From positions 12,684-23,737 of the forward strand of contig DIVX01000155.1 of the NCBI GenBank assembly GCA_002422505.1: a DNA stretch of 11,054 nt. The letters run 5' to 3'. The notes beneath the pieces are model-generated. The model made no database searches and was not told where the DNA came from. It saw nothing but the letters and a program-made list of their open reading frames with translations. The translations under genes were made by a program, and so were the position numbers. The DNA is from Desulfovibrio sp. UBA6121. GTDB lineage: Bacteria > Desulfobacterota > Desulfovibrionia > Desulfovibrionales > Desulfovibrionaceae. This document shows, one piece after another, positions 1 through 6,350 of the stretch (position 1 is the stretch's first letter; every line of letters begins with the position of its first letter).

Positions 1-14
1 CTGGACCCGGCAGG

Positions 15-47
15 CCGTCACCCCGGGGCAAGGCCCCGGGGTGACGG
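15..47. terminator. Strong perfect hairpin at left edge
   Basis: Two 15-base arms (CCGTCACCCCGGGGC at 15-29 and its exact complement at 33-47) enclose a 3-base AAG loop. On the plus strand it is followed by a pyrimidine-rich stretch ending in TTTT (about 54-63), which suits a terminator for a plus-strand gene lying left of the window. The mirrored fold could equally stop minus-strand readthrough. Which gene it serves cannot be seen from here. Confidence 0.5.
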
Positions 48-101
48 AGGGTGTCTCTCTTTTGAGGGGAAACCGCCGCCGCGTTTGCAGTGAATCCGGT
101 C

Positions 102-137
102 CACCCCTAATGGGCTCCAAGGGGTGAAACCCCTTGG
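102..137 (-). terminator. Hairpin(s) downstream of the UbiD-family gene
   Basis: CCAAGGGGT (117-125) and ACCCCTTGG (129-137) form a 9-bp stem with a 3-base loop, starting about 30 bases past the ubiD stop codon in the direction of transcription. A second, mutually exclusive stem is possible between CACCCCT (102-108) and AGGGGTG (120-126). There is no run of T after the stem on the minus strand, so a classical intrinsic terminator is only partly supported. A 3'-end protecting stem or a dispersed intergenic hairpin is equally possible. Confidence 0.4.
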
Positions 138-167
138 CCCCCGGAGGGATATTCTCTTCTCTCCCGC

Positions 168-1613
168 CTACAGCCCCAGGTCCTTCCACAGGGCATCAAC
201 CTTGGCCTTGACGCCCTGGTCCATGCGCAGGGTGCCGGGCCATTCGCGGTGGTGTCCGTCCTCCGGGCCTTTCTTGGTGGCGTCTATGCCCATTTTGCCG
301 CCGTAGTAGGCCAGGGGCGAGGCGTGGTCCAGGGCGTCCAGGGGGCCGTCGAGGATGGCGATGTCGCGCCGGGGATCCACATTGTTGCCAATGCGCCAGA
401 GCACCTCGGACACGTTCTGCACGTTGATGTTCTTGTCGACCACCACGATGATCTTGGTGAACATCATCTGCCCCATGCCCCACAGGGCGTACATGACCTT
501 GCGGGCCTGGCCGGGGTAGCGCTTGTCTATGGAAACGAAGCAGAGGTTGTGGAACACGCCCTCAAGGGGCAGGTTCATGTCCACCACCTCGGGCAGCTGC
601 TTTTTGATGAGCGGCAGGAACAGGCGTTCGGTGGCCTTGCCGATGAAGCAGTCTTCCATGGGCGGCGGCCCCACCAGGGTGGCGGGGTAGATGGCGTCGT
701 TTCTGTGGGTAAGGGCGGTGACGTGGAACACCGGGTAGTCGTCGGCCAGGGAGTAGTAGCCGGTGTGGTCGCCAAAGGGACCCTCGCGGCGGCGCTCCCC
801 CGGGTCCACGTAGCCTTCCAGCACAAACTGGCTGGTGGCGGGCACTTCCAGGTCAACGGTCTTGCACTTCACCAGCTCCACGGGCTGGTTGCGCAAGAAG
901 CCCGCAAAGAGCATCTCGTCTATCTCGTCGGGGATGGGCGCGGTGGCGGCGTAGGTCACTGCCGGGTCCGGTCCTATGGCCACGGCCACTTCCAGCCGTT
1001 TGCCGAGCTTTTCGGCCAGGTGGTAGTGATAGGCTCCGCCCTTGTGGCGGTGCCAGTGCATGCCTGTGGTGTTTTTGTCGAACACCTGCATGCGGTACAT
1101 GCCTGCATTGCGCACGCCGGTTTCCGGGTTTTTGGTGAACACCACCGGCAGGGTGATGAAGGGGCCTGCATCGCCCGGCCAAGTGGTAAGCACGGGCATG
1201 ATGGACAGGTCCACCTGGTCGCCGGTGTAGACGACATCCTGGCAGGAGCCGCGCTTTACGTGGTCGGGGAAGATGTTGGTGAGCTTGGAAAGCTTGGGAA
1301 TCATCTGCAACTTCTTGATGATGCCGTCCGGGCGCTCGATTTCCAGGTATTCGTGGATGCGCTCGCCCAGTGCGTCCAGGTTCTCGGAATCAAGGGCCAT
1401 GTTCATGCGCGCGTAGGAGCCGTACATGTTGGTGAGCACCGGGAACTTCGATCCCTTGGGCTTGTTGAAAAGCAGGGCCGGGCCGAACTTCTTGCTCACG
1501 CGGTCGGTCACTTCCGCTATTTCAAGGGAGGGGTCCAGCTCCGTGTCGATGCGTTTGAGCTCGCCTTTGCGGTCCAAATGTTTCAGAAATTCCTGTAAAT
1601 CCTTGTAGGGCAT
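168..1613 (-). CDS. ubiD: UbiD-family prenylated-FMN-dependent decarboxylase
   Basis: A 481-residue protein of the UbiD family, whose members non-oxidatively decarboxylate aromatic or unsaturated acids using prenylated FMN. The length matches the long UbiD class. Visible family features are a PGDAGPFITLP segment near residue 145, NAGMYRMQ around residues 169-176 with the conserved Arg at 174, and the EGPFGDHTGYY signature at about 277-287, followed by LVGPPPMED. The frame is open 38 codons further upstream, but I chose the ATG at 1613 because a GCGAGGA ribosome site sits just before it and the protein then begins in the usual way (MPYKDLQEFLKHL). In an anaerobe with menaquinone the substrate could be a quinone precursor, for example the naphthoate step of the futalosine route, or another aromatic acid; this is inference. 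No UbiX partner that makes the cofactor is visible nearby. The gene is divergent from a TetR-type regulator. Confidence 0.9.
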   Translation of the reverse strand: MPYKDLQEFLKHLDRKGELKRIDTELDPSLEIAEVTDRVSKKFGPALLFNKPKGSKFPVLTNMYGSYARMNMALDSENLDALGERIHEYLEIERPDGIIKKLQMIPKLSKLTNIFPDHVKRGSCQDVVYTGDQVDLSIMPVLTTWPGDAGPFITLPVVFTKNPETGVRNAGMYRMQVFDKNTTGMHWHRHKGGAYHYHLAEKLGKRLEVAVAIGPDPAVTYAATAPIPDEIDEMLFAGFLRNQPVELVKCKTVDLEVPATSQFVLEGYVDPGERRREGPFGDHTGYYSLADDYPVFHVTALTHRNDAIYPATLVGPPPMEDCFIGKATERLFLPLIKKQLPEVVDMNLPLEGVFHNLCFVSIDKRYPGQARKVMYALWGMGQMMFTKIIVVVDKNINVQNVSEVLWRIGNNVDPRRDIAILDGPLDALDHASPLAYYGGKMGIDATKKGPEDGHHREWPGTLRMDQGVKAKVDALWKDLGL

Positions 1614-1675
1614 GGAGTCCTCGCAGGTTGCATTTGTCGCACAGTACCAAAGGCTCACCCCCTCTGACAAGGGAA

Positions 1676-1700
1676 CAAGGGCTTGGTCAATTAGCCCTTG
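1676..1700. promoter_or_regulatory. Inverted repeat overlapping the tetR -35 box
   Basis: CAAGGGCT (1676-1683) and AGCCCTTG (1693-1700) are perfect 8-base inverted arms around a 9-base spacer. The right arm ends inside the TTGACA box at 1698-1703. This placement, between divergent genes and on a -35 element, suits a regulator site; a weak RNA hairpin is the alternative. Confidence 0.4.
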
Positions 1701-1734
1701 ACAGAAGCAAAACAAAAATTTAAACAATGTTTAA
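1698..1734 (+). promoter_or_regulatory. Probable tetR promoter with palindromic operator
   Basis: A perfect TTGACA (-35) lies at 1698-1703. At 17 bases' spacing the -10 position is TAAACA (1721-1726), a weak match. That position is embedded in a 15-base palindrome, TTAAACA-A-TGTTTAA (1720-1734). A palindrome on the -10 of a gene encoding a TetR-type protein is the classical arrangement for autorepression, and the same site lies within reach of the divergent ubiD promoter. The boxes are seen in the sequence; binding by the adjacent regulator is inferred. Confidence 0.5.
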
Positions 1735-1777
1735 CGAATGTGCTTCCCGTCCCCCTACGTCAAAGATGGAGAGAGCC

Positions 1778-2416
1778 ATGGAGATGCAACCTGATTCCGG
1801 AACCAAGGCGAGGCTGCTTGCGGCGGCGCGCACGCATTTTGCCCGTCGCGGCGTCAAGGATGCCACAGTGCGGGACATCTGCGCCGATGCCGGGGCCAAC
1901 GTGGCTGCGGTTAATTATCACTTCGGCGGCAAGGACAAGCTGTTCATGGCTGTGTTGATGGACTTTCTGGACAAGGCCCAGGCCGCCTACCCGGTGCATA
2001 TGGGCCTTGGGCCGGAGGCAACAGCCAAGGAACGCCTCAAGGCGTACATCCGCTCCCTGCTGTACAGGCTGATGGGCGACGGCGACCCGGTGAACGAGAA
2101 GCTGGGACAGCTATTGAGCACAGAGATCATTGAGCCCTCGGAGAATTTCGAGATCATCACCGAGCGGCATGTGACTCCGCACCACGAAGCCCTGCTGAGC
2201 ATTCTGCGCGAGCTTCTGCCCGAAGCCGACGGCCGCACCATTCATTTGTGCGCTGCGGGCGTGGTGGGGCACTGCGTGCTGTTCGACAACGCCAAGCAGC
2301 TCATCCGCCGCATGTACCCGGAACTTATTCTGGAGAAGCAGAGCGTTGAGCTGGTGGCGGATTTTGTGTTTCACTACGCCCTGGCGGGCATTACTCGCAT
2401 GGGCGAGCCTACGTAA
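1778..2416 (+). CDS. TetR-family transcriptional regulator, CecR/YbiH-like
   Basis: A 212-residue TetR-type DNA-binding regulator. The N-terminal helix-turn-helix is clear: KARLLAAARTHFARRGVKDA leads into TVRDICADAGANVAAVNYHF at about residues 30-49, then GGKDKLF. The C-terminal half (LGQLLSTEIIEPSE, then HLCAAGVVGHCVLFDNAKQLI) resembles the CecR/YbiH C-terminal ligand domain (formerly DUF1956). The frame is open from 1727, but that start lies within the operator palindrome. The ATG at 1778 has a GGAGAG ribosome site 4 bases upstream (1768-1773) and gives the usual N-terminus. The gene is divergent from ubiD and has dyad sites at its promoter, so it probably represses itself and perhaps ubiD. 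The ligand is unknown. It ends 44 bases before a strong hairpin. Confidence 0.9.
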   Translation: MEMQPDSGTKARLLAAARTHFARRGVKDATVRDICADAGANVAAVNYHFGGKDKLFMAVLMDFLDKAQAAYPVHMGLGPEATAKERLKAYIRSLLYRLMGDGDPVNEKLGQLLSTEIIEPSENFEIITERHVTPHHEALLSILRELLPEADGRTIHLCAAGVVGHCVLFDNAKQLIRRMYPELILEKQSVELVADFVFHYALAGITRMGEPT

Positions 2417-2459
2417 TTTTTGCCGCCTGGTTCCTCCCCCCCCCAATCGCGCATGAAGC

Positions 2460-2492
2460 GACCCCCTGCCTGGGCGTTACAGGCAGGGGGTC
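2460..2492. terminator. Bidirectional hairpin between convergent tetR and P-II genes
   Basis: GACCCCCTGCCTG (2460-2472) and CAGGCAGGGGGTC (2480-2492) form a perfect 13-bp stem with a 7-base loop. It starts 44 bases after the tetR stop and lies 70 bases beyond the P-II stop. Neither side has a T tract, so it may stop transcription with help from Rho or simply insulate the convergent transcripts. Confidence 0.65.
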
Positions 2493-2561
2493 TGGAGTCA
2501 TGGCAGGTGTTTGGGTCCCTCTTCCCGCACACCCGCACCGCAAGGGAGAGGAGAACTTGAT

Positions 2562-2900
2562 CTAGACGGCGGCCTCACCACGCTCGTTGGTGCGGATGCG
2601 CACAGCGTCTTCAATGTTGATGACGAAGATCTTGCCGTCGCCGATGCTGCCGGTGTTGGCTGCGGTACGCACCGCCTCCACCACGCCGGGGGCGATGGCG
2701 TCGTTGACAACGACCTCGATTTTCACCTTGGCCTTGAACACCACCTGGTATTCCGCGCCGCGGTACATTTCCACATGGCCCTTCTGGCGGCCGTAGCCCT
2801 TGACCTCGGTGACGGTCATGCCGTGCACTCCGGCCTTGTCCAGGGCTTCCTTCACGTCGTCGAGCTTGTGGGGCTTGATGATTGCTTCAATCTTCTTCAT
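2562..2900 (-). CDS. glnB: Nitrogen regulatory protein P-II (GlnB/GlnK)
   Basis: A full-length 112-residue P-II protein, a trimeric cytosolic sensor of ATP/ADP, 2-oxoglutarate and, through modification, glutamine. Nearly all landmark residues are present: the MKKIEAIIKP start, Gln39 and Lys40 in GRQKGH, the uridylylation-site Tyr51 in the T-loop (RGAEY), Lys58, the TGSIGDGKIFV signature with Lys90, and Arg101/Arg103. It starts 17 bases after the amtB stop with a GGAGA ribosome site, so the two genes form one operon. P-II encoded with an ammonium channel normally plugs that channel when nitrogen is plentiful, so a GlnK-type role is likely whatever the name. The order amtB then P-II is the reverse of the enterobacterial glnK-amtB. 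Tyr51 suggests it can be uridylylated if the cell has GlnD, which is not in view. Confidence 0.96.
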   Translation of the reverse strand: MKKIEAIIKPHKLDDVKEALDKAGVHGMTVTEVKGYGRQKGHVEMYRGAEYQVVFKAKVKIEVVVNDAIAPGVVEAVRTAANTGSIGDGKIFVINIEDAVRIRTNERGEAAV

Positions 2901-2917
2901 GGCTGTCTCCGCGCTCT

Positions 2918-4492
2918 TTAGCGATGGGTCTTGTTGATGGAGAACTCGGGGTAGCCGAGGACCGCCACTTCAGCCTGGTCGAGGCCTTCCTGCTCAAGCT
3001 CAGGCGCAACGCGCATCTTGATGAACTTGCTGGACACCTTGAAGAAGATGAACATGATGGTGAACACGAAGATGATATTCACGCCGATGCCCGCAAGCTG
3101 GGCGAGGAGCTGGCTGGCGTCGCCGTAGAACAGGCCCTTCACGGCACCGTCAACGCCATTGAGCTTGTCGCCGTAGGTGCCGTCGGAAAAGAGGCCAACG
3201 GCCAGCATGCCCCAGGCGCCGTTGACGCCGTGGACAGAGATGGCGCCCACGGGGTCGTCGATCTTCAGGGTGTTTTCAACGAACAGCACGCTGACGCAGA
3301 GCAGCACGCCCGCGATGACGCCGATGATGACGGCGCTTAAAGGATTGACGAAGGCGCAAGGGGCGGTGATGCCGACGAGACCGGCCAGCATGCCGTTGGC
3401 GGCCATGGAGATGTCCGGCTTGCCGTAGCGCATCCACATATACAGCAGGGCCGACATGGCGCCGCCAGCGGAAGCGAGCATGGTGTTGGTGGCGACCACG
3501 CCGATGCGCAGATCGCCGCCGGCCAGGGTGGAGCCGGCGTTGAAGCCGAACCAGCCGAAGGCCAGGATGAGACAACCGGCAAGGGCCATGGGAATATGGT
3601 GGCCGGGCAGGGCGTTGGCCGTGCCGTCGGCGCGGAACTTGCCAAGGCGGGGGCCGATGCAGATGGCCCCTGCCAAGGCTGCAACGCCGCCGGTCATGTG
3701 CACGACGGAGGAACCGGCGAAGTCGACAACGCCGTGGCCGAGCGCGAAGTTGGTGCCCAGGGTGGACAACCAGCCGCAGCCCCACACCCAGTTGGCGTAC
3801 AGGGGGTACACGAACATGGAGATGAAGAAGCCGTAGACGCAGAAGTGCTTGAAGGTCCAGCGTTCAGCCATGGAGCCGGTGGGAATGGTGCAGGTGGTGT
3901 CCATGAAGACCATCTGGAACAGGAACATGGTGAGCACTGTGGCGTCGTAGACGTCATCGCCCAGGAAGAAGCCCTTGGTGCCGAACAGGCCGAAGTCCTT
4001 GCCGAACATGGTGATGGTGAACTCGGAGTTGAGCACCGCGCCGCCGCCCAGGGCCGCCGCGCCGCCGCTGCCGCCCATCTGCAGGCCAAAGCCGCAAATC
4101 CAGAAGCCCAGCATGCCGATGGCGTAGACCATCATGTTCATGCCCATGGTGTGGCCCGCGTTCTTGGCGCGGGTGAAGCCCGTTTCCGCAAGGGCGAAAC
4201 CGGCCTGCATGAACATGACCAGGAAGCCGCAAATCAGCGTCCAAACCATGTTGATGGCAATCCGGTTATGGCCCACAACATCGGCGAGCTTTGTTGCCAG
4301 CGGTTCGGATTCCTTGAACTTGTCCATGTCATCGGCCGAGGGGGCGCCAGAAGTGGCGTTGACTACGTCAGCCGCGGTGCCGATGCTGGCCCCGGATGGA
4401 TCGGGTACCGGTGCATCGGCCGCGAAGACCGTAGCCGATCCCGCCAGGATGACCAGTGCGAGGGTGAGTGCCATAACGATGTTCTTGAACAT
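2918..4492 (-). CDS. amtB: Ammonium transporter AmtB
   Basis: A 524-residue Amt/MEP/Rh-family inner-membrane channel that conducts ammonium-derived nitrogen. A cleavable signal peptide is visible (MFKNIVMALTLALVILAG to about VFA at residue 24), then a roughly 55-residue linker before the first channel helix. Pore landmarks are present: Asp257 and the first pore histidine His265 in DFAGSSVVH, and the second, His421, in AISVHGVNG. The C-terminal tail (RVAPELEQEGLDQAE) matches the cytosolic segment that contacts P-II in the family. I chose the ATG at 4492 rather than the upstream in-frame ATG at 4543 because it has a GGAGG ribosome site and begins a proper signal peptide; the 4543 start would also precede the predicted transcription start. 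The protein is longer than E. coli AmtB because of the N-terminal linker and a larger loop around residues 140-185. Confidence 0.95.
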   Translation of the reverse strand: MFKNIVMALTLALVILAGSATVFAADAPVPDPSGASIGTAADVVNATSGAPSADDMDKFKESEPLATKLADVVGHNRIAINMVWTLICGFLVMFMQAGFALAETGFTRAKNAGHTMGMNMMVYAIGMLGFWICGFGLQMGGSGGAAALGGGAVLNSEFTITMFGKDFGLFGTKGFFLGDDVYDATVLTMFLFQMVFMDTTCTIPTGSMAERWTFKHFCVYGFFISMFVYPLYANWVWGCGWLSTLGTNFALGHGVVDFAGSSVVHMTGGVAALAGAICIGPRLGKFRADGTANALPGHHIPMALAGCLILAFGWFGFNAGSTLAGGDLRIGVVATNTMLASAGGAMSALLYMWMRYGKPDISMAANGMLAGLVGITAPCAFVNPLSAVIIGVIAGVLLCVSVLFVENTLKIDDPVGAISVHGVNGAWGMLAVGLFSDGTYGDKLNGVDGAVKGLFYGDASQLLAQLAGIGVNIIFVFTIMFIFFKVSSKFIKMRVAPELEQEGLDQAEVAVLGYPEFSINKTHR

Positions 4493-4538
4493 GCTGCCTC
4501 CAAAAAGGATGATTGAGGTGAACCTGATGCAGCGCTTA

Positions 4539-4555
4539 GGCAAGAAACGGGCCGA
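4539..4555 (-). promoter_or_regulatory. Sigma-54-type promoter of the amtB-P-II operon
   Basis: Read on the minus strand, TCGGCCCGTTTCTTGCC has the GG-N10-GC core (GG at 4553-4552, GC at 4541-4540). It matches the -24 element (TGGCAC-like) moderately and has a full TTGC at -12. This predicts a transcript start near 4528 and a 36-base leader before the amtB ATG. Sigma-54 control with NtrC-type activation is well known for amtB/glnK in many proteobacteria, so site and gene agree. No similarly good sigma-70 promoter was noticed close to amtB. Confidence 0.6.
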
Positions 4556-4600
4556 AGTTGCTAACTAGCTGATTTCATAGCTATGCCTTCTGTTGTGGTT

Positions 4601-4659
4601 CTGCGTAGCAAGCTAAAAAATGCGAAAATTGGCAATTGCGTTATGTTTTGGCTACGCAG
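4601..4659. promoter_or_regulatory. Candidate enhancer-binding-protein sites upstream of amtB
   Basis: CTGCGTAGC (4601-4609) and its exact complement GCTACGCAG (4651-4659) are 9-base inverted arms with centres 50 bases apart. The palindrome GCAATTGC (4632-4639) lies between them. Relative to the predicted start near 4528 they occupy about -73 to -131, the usual range for NtrC-type upstream activator sites. They do not match the enterobacterial NtrC consensus, so the protein that binds is unknown. Confidence 0.4.
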
Positions 4660-5273
4660 TTTATGCGCCTAAGGAATGACCGGTGGGCCTCTGGAAGGCC
4701 TAATACTCTAGAATTTAGGTATAAAGATTGGCTTTCCTCTGGTGGGCTTTTGAGGGACGTTTGCAGGAATTTCTAGGGATTGCTTTTTTGTTAAACTACA
4801 ATAACGCGGGATTTGAACAACTCTTAATATTAGGAAATTGTTCGTTAATTCAAGTTATAGTGATATTCATGCGCTGGCTTGCGTTGCTTTTTGTAGTTTG
4901 TTTTGCTGCTAAAACAGCTTTTACGTCTGCTGCTGGCGTTGTTGTGTTCAGAAATGTAAATTTTGTGTCTAGGTGGGCGCGGCGAGGGGGGCAAGGCTGT
5001 TGAAATTTTCAGCTTCCGGTTGCTCCGGGCTTGACTTCCGGCGGCGGGGTCTCACTGTTTGTTGTGCGGGCTGCACCAGTGGCCCAAACGGCGCAACTGT
5101 CGTGGGCGGGGCAGGTGAACGGCTTGGGGCGTAGGCCAAAGCGGTCTGCTCATCCCTTGAGCGGGCTTGGTCGGCCAGGGGGGGGCGCAGCAACGATTTT
5201 TTTTGAAGACGCTCTGTCTTGGGGTTTTACAAAACCCATCGGGTAGGATAAATCAACGGTCAGCCAAACCCTA
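4660..5273. other. Gene-poor stretch between amtB and tatA
   Basis: No convincing gene was found here. The left and middle parts are AT-rich compared with the rest of the window (about 30% G+C by count at 4801-4860), and the right part from about 4975 is GC-rich again. It contains a small hairpin (GGCCT 4686-4690 with AGGCC 4696-4700), an 8-T run at 5197-5204 and a short dyad just before tatA (GGGTTTT 5222-5228 with AAAACCC 5231-5237). Possible but weak promoter elements for tatA are TTTACA at 5226-5231 with GATAAA at 5247-5252. A 44-codon hydrophobic reading frame at 4869-5003 is too weak to call. Confidence 0.5.
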
Positions 5274-5285
5274 TTGGAGGACATC

Positions 5286-5573
5286 ATGCTTGGCGAACTC
5301 TTTCAGCCCATGCATCTGCTTTTGATTCTGGTCATCGCCCTGCTGTTGTTCGGCCCCGGCAAGTTGCCGCAGATAGCCGCCAACATGGGCAAAAGCATCC
5401 GCGAATTCAAGTCCGCGCTTTCCGCGCCGGACGAAGTGAAGGTTGCTGCGCCGCCGCAGCAGGCCGAGGCCCAGGCCCAGCCCACCCAGGCCGCGCAGAC
5501 CGCCCAGCCTGCGCAGCCAGCCGCCCAGCCCGCCCAGACAGAGGCTCCCAAACAGGAGCAGAAGAGCGCGTAA
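5286..5573 (+). CDS. tatA: Sec-independent (Tat) translocase subunit TatA
   Basis: A 95-residue TatA-family protein, the small subunit that assembles at the inner membrane to pass folded proteins through the twin-arginine pathway. It has the expected layout: a short N-terminus, one membrane helix (residues about 8-22, MHLLLILVIALLLF), the FGPGKLP hinge, then an amphipathic helix (ANMGKSIREFKSAL). The tail after residue 45 is an extended low-complexity stretch rich in Gln, Ala and Pro, including QPAQPAAQPAQ. The ATG at 5286 follows GGAGG (5276-5280) at a spacing of 5; an in-frame TTG at 5274 overlaps that ribosome site and is unlikely. The GPGKLP pattern favours TatA over TatB. No tatC or tatB is in the window, so those genes must lie elsewhere. 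Confidence 0.92.
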   Translation: MLGELFQPMHLLLILVIALLLFGPGKLPQIAANMGKSIREFKSALSAPDEVKVAAPPQQAEAQAQPTQAAQTAQPAQPAAQPAQTEAPKQEQKSA

Positions 5574-5682
5574 GTGGCCGCCGAAATGACCTGCTTGGAT
5601 TCTGTGGCGGATGATGTTCCGGACTGGCGGTCGAAAATGATCGCAAACGTGCTTGGCCGGTCCGGAACTTTCCGCAGGGGTA

Positions 5683-5736
5683 CGAAACAACACGCGAAAC
5701 CGAGCGCGAAACAATACGCGAGTCATCACGCGAACG
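5683..5736. repeat. 12-bp imperfect tandem repeat, about 4.5 copies
   Basis: Successive 12-base units between tatA and dedA read CGAAACAACACG (5683), CGAAACCGAGCG (5695), CGAAACAATACG (5707) and CGAGTCATCACG (5719), then a partial CGAACG (5731). Each unit begins with CGA and ends with CG. The repeat lies in untranslated sequence 46 bases before the dedA start. It may be a decayed minisatellite or a protein-binding array; nothing shows which. Confidence 0.75.
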
Positions 5737-5782
5737 TGGCCCATACCCTGTCCGCGCACCTGCCCGCGCAGGGGGCCGCTGC

Positions 5783-6343
5783 ATGGATTTGATCGGTCTG
5801 CTTTCTACGTATGGCTATTTGGCGTTGTTCATTGGCACCTTTCTCGAAGGCGAAACGATACTGATCATTGCCGGATTTGCCGCGTACAATGGGCATATGT
5901 CGCTGCCTCTGGCCATTCTGGTGGCCTTTGCCGGCAGCTTCGCAGGGGATCAAACAGCCTTTTATTTGGGGCGCTACAACAAGAGCTTTTTGCAGAAGCG
6001 CCTCAAGAAGTGGGAGTGCCGCATAGAAAAGGTGCACCGCCTGCTGGAGCGGCACCAGATTCTGGTGCTTATCTCCTTCCGCTTCTTTTATGGCTTCCGC
6101 AACATTACGCCCTTTGCCGTAGGCACCAGCAACATCTCGCCCCTGCGCTTCTTCCTGCTCAACGGCATCGGCGCATGCATCTGGGCCATTTCCTTCGGCG
6201 TTGGCGGCTATTACCTGGGCGACGTGCTGGAGCGCTTCCTTCAGGAGGCGAAGTGGTGGGTGGCTGGCGGTCTGCTGGCGGTCATCATTTTGGTCTGGGC
6301 GGTCAAGACTCTGCGCAACCGTCAGCGTAGAAATCCCTGTTAA
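5783..6343 (+). CDS. DedA-family (SNARE-associated/VTT domain) inner-membrane protein
   Basis: A 186-residue polytopic membrane protein of the DedA family. Several members are linked to membrane-lipid (undecaprenyl phosphate or phosphatidylethanolamine) flipping and to envelope homeostasis; the substrate of this one is unknown. Family landmarks visible are FLEGETILIIAGF (residues 20-32), the GDQTAFYLGRYN segment (55-66), the RFFYGFRNITPFAVGTS re-entrant region with conserved arginines (100-116), and a basic C-terminus after the last helix (QRRNPC). The ATG at 5783 follows AGGGGG (5770-5775) at 7 bases. It lies 209 bases after tatA on the same strand with no terminator seen between, so co-transcription is possible. 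It converges on the SYLF lipoprotein gene, whose stop is only 7 bases away. Confidence 0.9.
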   Translation: MDLIGLLSTYGYLALFIGTFLEGETILIIAGFAAYNGHMSLPLAILVAFAGSFAGDQTAFYLGRYNKSFLQKRLKKWECRIEKVHRLLERHQILVLISFRFFYGFRNITPFAVGTSNISPLRFFLLNGIGACIWAISFGVGGYYLGDVLERFLQEAKWWVAGGLLAVIILVWAVKTLRNRQRRNPC

Positions 6344-6350
6344 CGATCCT

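Noticed and set aside
249..1598. 449-codon open frame on the plus strand opposite ubiD
   Set aside because: It is a low-complexity His/Gly/Val-rich shadow of ubiD caused by GC-biased codons. The minus-strand protein has clear family motifs.
1614..1727. N-terminal extension of the UbiD protein to 1727
   Set aside because: The extra 38 residues are not family-like and would start inside the regulator's operator palindrome. The ATG at 1613 has a ribosome site.
3596..4516. 306-codon plus-strand frame opposite amtB
   Set aside because: It is antisense to a certain amtB, has no recognisable domain and has shadow-like composition.
4493..4560. Riboswitch in the amtB leader
   Set aside because: The predicted leader is only about 36 bases and shows no known aptamer fold. 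Promoter-level nitrogen control explains it better.
4869..5003. Small hydrophobic ORF with a signal-like N-terminus
   Set aside because: There is no ribosome site, no recognisable relative and a tail of unrelated composition. Kept only as a note under the gene-poor stretch.
5683..5736. Possible CRISPR array
   Set aside because: The units are 12 bases and contiguous, with no unique spacers and no cas genes. It is a simple tandem repeat.
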